A stretch of DNA of 41,418 bases, taken from NCBI GenBank assembly GCA_964526475.1, contig CAZGKF010000032.1:1-41418 (forward strand), given 5' to 3'. A program made the translations under genes and the position numbers. The stretch comes from CAYVTV01 sp964526475 (GTDB lineage Bacteria; Bacteroidota; Bacteroidia; Bacteroidales; GCA-2748055). The notes under the pieces were generated by a model. It ran no database searches. It saw nothing but the letters and a program-made list of their open reading frames with translations, and had not been told where the DNA came from. Shown here piece after piece: positions 34,715-41,418 of this stretch; position 1 is the first letter of the stretch, and every line of letters begins with the position of its first letter.

Positions 34715-34729
34715 ACAGGAATTCCCTGT
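34715..34729. promoter_or_regulatory. Third palindrome upstream of dinB
   Basis: ACAGG-N5-CCTGT, same 5-N5-5 geometry as the GATTA operators but another sequence, 28 bp before the dinB ATG. It may be a site for a different regulator. Confidence 0.4.
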
Positions 34730-34757
34730 TGTATGAGAAAAGTTGCAGTATTAAATT

Positions 34758-35918
34758 ATGGAGCGGAGCATAGTGCATATGGACATGGATACATTTTTTG
34801 TATCTGTTGAGCGGTTGCAGAATGATAATTTACATGGGAAACCGGTGATTATAGGGAGCACATCCGATCGGGGAGTGGTGTCGGGCTGTAGTTATGAGGC
34901 AAGAAAATACGGTATTCATTCGGCCATGCCCATGAAAATGGCACGTTACCTGTGTAAGGATGTTATTGTGATACGTGGTGACATGGAATTGTATGCGAAG
35001 TATTCCCATATGGTAACGGATATTATCTCGGAGAGTGCTCCTGTGTACGAAAAAAGTTCAATAGACGAACACTACATTGACATAACCGGGATGGACAGGT
35101 TTTTCGGTTGTCAGAAGTGGATGCATGAGTTGAGGTGCCGTATCATAAAAGAAACAGGACTACCTGTTTCCTGTGGTCTTTCCGTGAACAAAACCGTATC
35201 AAAGATTGCTACCGGAGAAGCAAAACCGAACGGAGAAAAAAAGGTTGAAACACAATTTGTAAAACCCTTTCTGTCCCCCCTTTCCATCCGGAAGATTCCT
35301 ATGATTGGACCTCAGACATATCATATGCTCAGGTCGATGGGAATAGCCACCATAGGCATCCTGAGCAAAATACCACCGGAAATGCTGGAAAAGGTGATGG
35401 GAAAGAACGGAAGGGAAATATGGAAAAAAGCAAATGGTATTGATCCTGCACCTGTAATAAGATATTCCGAAAAGAAATCATTGGGAACGGAACATACATT
35501 TGAGCGGGATACTACTGATATAGTTGTTATTAAAAATATGCTTGCAGGCATGACAGAGAAGCTGGCTTATGAGATGAGGAGAAAAAAAATGAACACTTCC
35601 TGTGTGACTGTAAAAATAAGGTATTCCAATTTCGACACTCATACTCTGCAGAGGAGGATACCGTACACTTCTTTCGACCATGAACTTATACCCGTGGTAA
35701 AAGAGTTGTTTGACAGGCTTTATCAGAGACGTATGCTTATAAGACTTATTGGTGTCAGATTCAGTCAGCTTATACAGGGTGTACAACAGTTTAATATATT
35801 CGGTGAAGGTCATGAAATAATGAAACTTTACGGAGCAATAGACAATATGAGGAGCAGATTTGGAGAGGAAGCAATCAGGCGGGCAGAAACATATCAAAGA
35901 GAATGGAAGCAAATATAA
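34758..35918 (+). CDS. dinB: Y-family DNA polymerase IV-like translesion polymerase
   Basis: 386 residues. Catalytic carboxylates are intact: D9 in HMDMDTFF and D103/E104 in SSIDEHYID, so it is an active polymerase type, not an ImuB-like inactive one. SCSYEARKYGIHSAMPM-like finger motif, helix-hairpin-helix IRKIPMIGPQTYHMLRSMGI near 179, and little-finger domain to ~355. QFNIF near residue 350 fits a sliding-clamp-binding motif. It bypasses damaged templates with reduced fidelity. 97 bp before the DnaE-like gene, probably one operon under the S24 repressor. Confidence 0.92.
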   Translation: MERSIVHMDMDTFFVSVERLQNDNLHGKPVIIGSTSDRGVVSGCSYEARKYGIHSAMPMKMARYLCKDVIVIRGDMELYAKYSHMVTDIISESAPVYEKSSIDEHYIDITGMDRFFGCQKWMHELRCRIIKETGLPVSCGLSVNKTVSKIATGEAKPNGEKKVETQFVKPFLSPLSIRKIPMIGPQTYHMLRSMGIATIGILSKIPPEMLEKVMGKNGREIWKKANGIDPAPVIRYSEKKSLGTEHTFERDTTDIVVIKNMLAGMTEKLAYEMRRKKMNTSCVTVKIRYSNFDTHTLQRRIPYTSFDHELIPVVKELFDRLYQRRMLIRLIGVRFSQLIQGVQQFNIFGEGHEIMKLYGAIDNMRSRFGEEAIRRAETYQREWKQI

Positions 35919-36015
35919 CTAATCATGTATCAATGTATATAAGGGTTTGCTTTAATCCTTCAGATACGGAAGAATACTTTACTGAATATCCAATGCCTCT
36001 ATACATTTACAGAAT

Positions 36016-38952
36016 ATGTATTTAAACAATCATTCATATTACAGCCTTCGTTATGGGACAATGCCGCCGGAAAGGATTGTTACAGAAGCTCTCAGTAATG
36101 GCGCAGAAGTAATTGCTCTCACTGATATTAATAATACCATGGGGACTATTGATTTTGTTAAACTCTGCAGGGGGAATGGCATTCATCCGCTTGCGGGTAT
36201 AGAGTTCCGTAATGGTGACCAGTATATGTATACAGGTATTGCACGGAACAATAGGGGATTCATGGAACTGAATGAATTTTTAACCGCACACAATGAAAGC
36301 AGGGAGATATTTCCGGTAAAAGCTCCGCAACTTACAGATGTATGGTTTATTTACAACTGGGGTAATAAACCCGCAAGACTTGCTGATAATGAGTTGATAG
36401 GAATCCGGCCGGCAGATGTCAACAAGCTGTGCTCCTCCCCTTTCGCAAAAAAAAGCGGCAGGCTGGTGATATGGCATCCGGTAAGTTTCGGGAACAGGGA
36501 TGAGTACCTTGTTCACCGGCATCTCAGGGCAGTGGATCACAACACCTTGCTCAGCAAACTTATTCCACAACAAATGGCTGATGAAAAAGATATTATGATC
36601 TCTTCCGATTTATTGTTATGTGCGTACGAGGATTATCCTGAGATTATAAGAAATACGGAGAAGCTGGTGAATGATTGTGAAATACATTTTGATTTCAGAA
36701 CTTCAAAAAACAAAAAAGCATTTACAGGAAGCCGGTATGATGATAAGATATTGCTTGAAAAACTTGCCATGGAAGGACTTGCATACAGGTACGGGAAAAA
36801 TAACAAGAATGCAGAGAAAAGGGTGAAACATGAACTGGAAGTCATTGATAATCTCGGTTTTTCTTCTTATTTTCTTATGGCATGGGATATAATACGCTAC
36901 TCAATGGCACAGGGATATTATCATGTAGGGAGGGGAAGCGGAGCAAATTCCATAGTTGCATACTGTCTGAAAATTACCAATGTGGATCCGGTTGAACTGG
37001 ACCTGTATTTTGAAAGGTTTATTAATCCTAACAGAGCAAACCCCCCTGATTTCGATATTGATTTTTCATGGAAAGAAAGAGATGATGTACTGGATTATAT
37101 TTTTAAGCGATACGGAAAAAAGCATACTGCTCTTCTTGGTACAATATCTACTTTCAAAGGACGATCCATCTTCAGGGAACTTGGAAAGGTTTACGGCCTT
37201 CCGAAGGAAGAAATAGACCGGTTAGTTGAAGAACCTTCCAGTCTTTTAAACAGGGATTCCATTATTGACAAAATATTCAAGGTTGGAAGTATGATAGCTG
37301 ATTTTCCGAATCAACGGAGTATACATGCAGGCGGGGTAATTATCTCGGAAGAACCGGTTACAGCCTATACTGCATTGGACCTGCCACCTAAAGGGTTCCT
37401 CACAACTCAGTGGGACATGTATGTCGCTGAAGAAATAGGGTTTGAGAAATTTGATATACTCAGTCAGCGCGGTATAGGACATATTGCTGAATGTGCAGAT
37501 ATTATCAAAAAGACCCGGAATATCACCCTTGATGTTCATAAGGTTGATGAATTTAAGCATGACATGAAGGTACGCGAACTTTTGCAAAGAGGTGAAACAA
37601 ATGGTTGTTTCTATATTGAGAGTCCTGCTATGAGAGGGCTCCTTAAAAAGTTGCTATGTGACAACTACACAACACTGGTTGCTGCCAGTTCGATTATCCG
37701 TCCGGGAGTTGCTCGTTCCGGAATGATGAAGGAATATATCCGAAGGTTTCATAATCCGAAAGGGTTCAAATACATTCATCCGGTAATGGAAGAGCAATTA
37801 AAAGAGACTTACGGAATAATGGTTTATCAGGAGGATGTGATCAAAATTTGTCATAATTTTGCCGGACTTGATCTGGCAGACGCCGATGTACTCAGAAGGG
37901 CAATGAGCGGGAAGTTCAGATCCCGAAAAGAATTTGAAAGAATATCTGACCGGTTTTTCAAAAACTGTTCCACACGAGGATATCCTGATAAGATTACTCA
38001 TGAGGTATGGAGACAGATCAGTTCTTTTGCAGGTTATTCCTTTTCCAAAGCGCATTCAGCTTCCTATGCCGTAGAAAGCTATCAGAGTCTTTTCCTGAAA
38101 GCATACTACCCACTCGAATTTATTGTTGCAGTAATTAATAATTTCGGAGGTTTTTACCGGAGCCGGGTGTATTTTAATGAAGCCCGGCGATGGGGGGCAG
38201 TTATTCTCCTGCCTTGCGTTAATCGCGGAAAATATCTTACAAGCATTGAAAATGAGAATATATACATTGGATTTGTTCATATAGATAATCTGGAAAGAAA
38301 ACTGACTGAAGATATTATTACCGAACGTGAAAGGAATGGACCTTATGCTGACCTCGAAGATTTTATAAGGCGGGTAAAGACAGGAAAAGAGCAAATCATA
38401 CTGCTGATCCGCATTAATGCTTTCCGTTTTACAGGAAAAACAAAAAAGGAGTTATTATGGGAAGTACAAATGTTAATGGGAAGATCGGGGAAAACAGAAC
38501 ATGTTCCTGAACTGTTTGGCCTGCGAGCGAAAAAGTTTGAATTGCCTTTACTTGAGCAAAACAATATCGAAGACGCGTATGATGAAATAGAACTTTTAGG
38601 ATTTCCTGTGAGTATGAGTCATTTCGATATGCTGAAAACAAAATTCCGGGGAGAAATATTATCACGTGATTTAATTGCTTACATAGGAAAAAAAGTAAGA
38701 ATGGCAGGAAATCTTGTTACAATAAAGAATGTAATTACCATAAAAAAGCAGTTTATGCATTTTGGGACATTTTTTGATAACGAAGGTGAATTCTTTGATA
38801 CGGTTCATTTCCCCGATTCCCTGGCGAAGTATCCTTTTCGGGGACAGGGAGTGTATCTTTTGTTGGGTAAGGTAGTGGAAGAGTTTGGTTTTCCTTCGCT
38901 TGCAGTGGAAAAAATGGCTAAATTGGAGATAATGGCAGATCCAAGATATTAA
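36016..38952 (+). CDS. Short DnaE-type DNA polymerase III alpha subunit (DnaE2/ImuC-like)
   Basis: 978 residues, shorter than replicative DnaE (about 1160). N-terminal PHP domain (LNNHSYYSLRYGTMPPERIV, ALTDINNTMGTIDF), polymerase core with YHVGRGSGANSIVAY near 310 and the metal-binding PDFDIDF (D345, D347, D349), then SIHAGGVIIS, GYSFSKAHSASYAVESYQS and a C-terminal OB-fold. The C-terminal extension that contacts the clamp-loader tau subunit appears missing. Short DnaE polymerases next to Y-family genes form error-prone mutasomes in many bacteria; no imuA is present here. Acts with the preceding dinB (inference). Confidence 0.9.
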   Translation: MYLNNHSYYSLRYGTMPPERIVTEALSNGAEVIALTDINNTMGTIDFVKLCRGNGIHPLAGIEFRNGDQYMYTGIARNNRGFMELNEFLTAHNESREIFPVKAPQLTDVWFIYNWGNKPARLADNELIGIRPADVNKLCSSPFAKKSGRLVIWHPVSFGNRDEYLVHRHLRAVDHNTLLSKLIPQQMADEKDIMISSDLLLCAYEDYPEIIRNTEKLVNDCEIHFDFRTSKNKKAFTGSRYDDKILLEKLAMEGLAYRYGKNNKNAEKRVKHELEVIDNLGFSSYFLMAWDIIRYSMAQGYYHVGRGSGANSIVAYCLKITNVDPVELDLYFERFINPNRANPPDFDIDFSWKERDDVLDYIFKRYGKKHTALLGTISTFKGRSIFRELGKVYGLPKEEIDRLVEEPSSLLNRDSIIDKIFKVGSMIADFPNQRSIHAGGVIISEEPVTAYTALDLPPKGFLTTQWDMYVAEEIGFEKFDILSQRGIGHIAECADIIKKTRNITLDVHKVDEFKHDMKVRELLQRGETNGCFYIESPAMRGLLKKLLCDNYTTLVAASSIIRPGVARSGMMKEYIRRFHNPKGFKYIHPVMEEQLKETYGIMVYQEDVIKICHNFAGLDLADADVLRRAMSGKFRSRKEFERISDRFFKNCSTRGYPDKITHEVWRQISSFAGYSFSKAHSASYAVESYQSLFLKAYYPLEFIVAVINNFGGFYRSRVYFNEARRWGAVILLPCVNRGKYLTSIENENIYIGFVHIDNLERKLTEDIITERERNGPYADLEDFIRRVKTGKEQIILLIRINAFRFTGKTKKELLWEVQMLMGRSGKTEHVPELFGLRAKKFELPLLEQNNIEDAYDEIELLGFPVSMSHFDMLKTKFRGEILSRDLIAYIGKKVRMAGNLVTIKNVITIKKQFMHFGTFFDNEGEFFDTVHFPDSLAKYPFRGQGVYLLLGKVVEEFGFPSLAVEKMAKLEIMADPRY

Positions 38953-38996
38953 GAATTATACACAGAAAAGCATTTTTTTAATTAATAGCCTGATAA

Positions 38997-41192
38997 TCAG
39001 TTTAATCTTTTTACGGATAGTACCCCCTTTACTTTTAATAGTTTGCGATTTAGTACTTCAAGATGATCTTTATCTTTTATAAAAAGATGAATTGTTCCTT
39101 CAAAAAGACCCTCATTTGAGTCAAGTGATACTGAACGTATCTTAACTTTCATGTCTTTTGATATCACATCTGAGATATTACTGAAAATACCAATATCATC
39201 ATTCCCTGTTATTCTGATGCTTGTAATAAAATAGTTTTCACAATCGGTATGTGCCCATTTGGCTTTTACAATCCGATAGCCATATTTACTGATAAGCTGG
39301 GAGGAATTTGGGCAATTAACCCTGTGAATGGTGATGCCGGCTGTACGAGTAACAAAACCAAATACTTCGTCACCGAATATAGGATTACAGCACTTGCCCA
39401 AGTGGTAATCAATATCAGCCAGTTTATTATCAATAACAAGGTAATCCTCACTCTTCTCTGAAGTTTGTTTAATAAGTTTTTCAACTATCTCTTCCTGAAT
39501 AATTGTGGGTTTATATTCGTCTTTATCTGCTTCGGTAAGCATATCTTTTACTTCCAGCAGGTCAAGTTTTTCTGTTGCAATATTATAGTAAAGATCAATA
39601 GCGTCCTTGAATTTATAGTGCTGAAGGAGTTTACGGATATTAGTGTCATTGAAATCAAGTTTCCAGTTTTTAAATCTTCTTCTGAGAATTTCTTTTCCAT
39701 GTTCCGCTTCTTTGAGTTTAGCTTCTTTGAGAGCTAATTTAATTTTCGTTTTTGCTTTGGACGTCGCTACATAATTAAGCCAGTCGATATTTGGCATTTG
39801 GTTTTTAGACCTGATAATTTCAACTTTATCACCATTTTTAAGTTTATACCGGATAGGAACATTTTTTCCGTTTACTTTTGCTCCTGAGCATGTTACTCCA
39901 ACAGCTGTATGGACGTCAAATGCAAAATCAAGAACTGTTGCACCTTCAGGGAATTTCTTGAGATCACCAAGCGGAGTGAATACAAATATTTCTTTGCTGT
40001 AAAGGTTTAATTTAAAATCGTCAAGGATATCAGATATATCCTCCTCCTGGGAATTAATAAAGTCTCTGACTTTTGCAAGCCAGTCATCTATTCCTTTTTC
40101 TCCTTTTATTCCTTTATATTTCCAATGAGCAGCCAGACCTTTTTCGGCAATTTCATCCATCCTCCTGCTGCGTATCTGCACTTCCACCCATTCTCCTCCC
40201 TCCACGATGACAGTAGAATGAAGTGATTCATAACCATTACTTTTTGGAATAGAGATCCAGTCCCTTAATCTATTAGGATTTGGTTGATATAAATCTGTAA
40301 TTACTGAATAAGCCCTCCAGCAATCGGCTTTTTCATGTGATATTGGTGAATCAAGTATTATTCGAATTGCAAACTTGTCATAAACTTCTTCAAACTCAAC
40401 TTTCTGTTTTCTCATTTTTTTCCATATGGAAGATATTGACTTTTGCCTGCTTTTAATATCTGCTTTAAGTCCATGATTTTCAAGTTCTGTTTTTATTGGT
40501 TTAATAAACCCGCGAATAAATTTATTTCTGGCCACGTCGGTTGCCAGAAGTTTTTCTTTCAGGGAGTGATATGAATTGGGCTCAAGGTATTTCATGGTGA
40601 TATCTTCCATTTCTGACATCATGTTGTACAATCCCAGCCTGTGTGCCAGGGGAGCATAAATAAAACTGGTTTCGGATGCGATAATTATTCTTTCTTCCTG
40701 AGATATGTATTCAAGGTTTCTCATTAAATACAATCTTTCAGCAATTTTAATCAGGATTACTCTCACATCGCTTGCCAGGGAAAGAATAAGATTCCGGAGG
40801 TTTTCAGCCTGTGATGATGATTTTTCTGTTTTTACAGATGATATCTTACTGATTCCTAATAGGATATCAGCAACTTTATTACCAAATTTCTCCTTTATCA
40901 GATCTACTGAGATAATATCATCATCGAAATATTCACTTAACAAAGCAGCAATTATGCTTGTTCCTGCAAGTCCGGTTTCAACAGCGACAATTCTGGCTAC
41001 CCCGATGGCATGAAAAACAGTGAGTTTGCCCCATCTTTCAGGTTTCTCTCTGCAAAGCTCATTCACAAGGTTAAAAGCTTTCTTCAGTATTTTCAGTTCA
41101 TCAGGATTTGAAATTTCCTTGCAATCACGGCGTAAAGCCTTGTAATGCTTTAATATGTTTTCTTCTAAACTATATTTATTTTCTACCGTCAT
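38997..41192 (-). CDS. relA: Long RelA/SpoT homologue, hydrolase site degenerate
   Basis: 731 residues: HD domain (about 40-190), synthetase domain (about 235-350), TGS (about 390-450), zinc-finger/helical part and ACT (C-terminus). The synthetase has DKFAIRIIL, IPKSNGYESLHSTV, EVQIRSRRMDEIAEKGLAAHWKYKG, all intact. The HD motif reads LLSEYFDDD where active hydrolases have LLHDVVEDT, and AERLYLMR replaces ADRLHNMR; of the usual metal ligands only H61 is kept. Expected to make (p)ppGpp but not degrade it, like enterobacterial RelA. Lies alone, minus strand, with its own -7 box. Confidence 0.9.
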   Translation of the reverse strand: MTVENKYSLEENILKHYKALRRDCKEISNPDELKILKKAFNLVNELCREKPERWGKLTVFHAIGVARIVAVETGLAGTSIIAALLSEYFDDDIISVDLIKEKFGNKVADILLGISKISSVKTEKSSSQAENLRNLILSLASDVRVILIKIAERLYLMRNLEYISQEERIIIASETSFIYAPLAHRLGLYNMMSEMEDITMKYLEPNSYHSLKEKLLATDVARNKFIRGFIKPIKTELENHGLKADIKSRQKSISSIWKKMRKQKVEFEEVYDKFAIRIILDSPISHEKADCWRAYSVITDLYQPNPNRLRDWISIPKSNGYESLHSTVIVEGGEWVEVQIRSRRMDEIAEKGLAAHWKYKGIKGEKGIDDWLAKVRDFINSQEEDISDILDDFKLNLYSKEIFVFTPLGDLKKFPEGATVLDFAFDVHTAVGVTCSGAKVNGKNVPIRYKLKNGDKVEIIRSKNQMPNIDWLNYVATSKAKTKIKLALKEAKLKEAEHGKEILRRRFKNWKLDFNDTNIRKLLQHYKFKDAIDLYYNIATEKLDLLEVKDMLTEADKDEYKPTIIQEEIVEKLIKQTSEKSEDYLVIDNKLADIDYHLGKCCNPIFGDEVFGFVTRTAGITIHRVNCPNSSQLISKYGYRIVKAKWAHTDCENYFITSIRITGNDDIGIFSNISDVISKDMKVKIRSVSLDSNEGLFEGTIHLFIKDKDHLEVLNRKLLKVKGVLSVKRLN

Positions 41193-41253
41193 TAAATATT
41201 TAAAAATCTGTTTATCAGGATTAAATTCAAAAAACGATGTTTCCTTTAATTTT

Positions 41254-41261
41254 CAAAAATA
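41254..41261 (-). promoter_or_regulatory. -7 element (TATTTTTG) of the RelA/SpoT gene
   Basis: Exact TAnnTTTG on the minus strand, giving an untranslated leader of about 55 nt. No clear TTG box at the proper distance. Confidence 0.45.
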
Positions 41262-41351
41262 AAACTATTTGTTTAAGAATCCTTGAAATGCAGTTTATTG
41301 GAACCTGATTTATAAAGTTATGTGAATCAGCGAAACTTTAATAACAATATT

Positions 41352-41418
41352 AACCTCTGTGTCTCCTCTGTGTAATATATTAAAGTATAATTGGTTACAC
41401 AGAGGACCACAGAGAAGG
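41352..41418. repeat. Dispersed CACAGAGG repeat, copy 2 (inverted pair, reaches window end)
   Basis: CCTCTGTGTAA (41365-41375) and TTACACAGAGG (41395-41405) are perfect complements; with flanking CTCTGTG/CACAGAG the arms approach 20 nt. The part at 41365-41382 is the exact reverse complement of 15705-15722. It may form a hairpin and continues beyond the window. Confidence 0.75.

Noticed and set aside
1..41418. CRISPR array, tRNA or rRNA genes, prophage or integrase genes
   Set aside because: No regularly spaced direct repeats of CRISPR size, no cloverleaf or rRNA segments, and no integrase, capsid or transposase frames were seen.

Overview
The window reads as a chromosomal segment of an AT-rich Bacteroidota (Bacteroidales-like) bacterium. 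The evidence is a secreted protein with a type IX secretion C-terminal sorting domain at the left edge, several promoters of the Bacteroidota type (TAnnTTTG, some with an upstream TTG about 20 bp away), almost no Shine-Dalgarno sequences, a hisG-D-C-B-H-A-F-IE operon with a bifunctional hisB, and many families usual in this phylum (DUF3137, DUF4395, AmmeMemoRadiSam, SpoIIE-type phosphatase, SLC13 permease with TrkA-C domains).

Layout. 1-2.7 kb: 3' part of a T9SS cargo gene, then lemA and a DUF3137 partner. 2.75-6.4 kb: msrA (minus), the three-gene AmmeMemoRadiSam operon, a heptamer tandem repeat and a four-helix-bundle pseudogene. 6.5-11.2 kb: a large secreted M14 metallopeptidase, a sugar porter and a DUF4395 membrane protein. 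11.2-14.3 kb: a translationally coupled pair on the minus strand, a stand-alone SpoIIE-type phosphatase and an OLD-like AAA ATPase. 14.6-17.2 kb: a secreted low-complexity/OB-fold-like protein, a MITE-like element, and rocD. 17.2-24.5 kb: the histidine operon on the minus strand, preceded by a complete attenuator (leader peptide with three His codons, antiterminator and terminator). 24.7-31.3 kb: gene remnant, BrkB-like membrane protein, ComB-like phosphatase, TlpA-like thioredoxin, SLC13 permease, class-C beta-lactamase-like hydrolase. 31.7-32.2 kb: an unannotated, highly structured RNA on the minus strand with its own promoter and 3' signals. 32.4-39 kb: a DNA-damage-tolerance island (SRAP protein, LON-domain protein, S24 self-cleaving repressor, Y-family polymerase, short DnaE-type polymerase) with paired operator-like palindromes between repressor and polymerases. 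39-41.4 kb: a long RelA/SpoT homologue whose hydrolase site has decayed, then an inverted repeat shared with the MITE-like element.

The most notable items not covered by ordinary gene calling are the ~400-nt structured RNA (about 32146 to 31744), the his attenuator, the twin operators of the mutasome cassette, and the phosphatase/ATPase couple, whose joint function is unknown. All calls are from reading the sequence; no database search was run.
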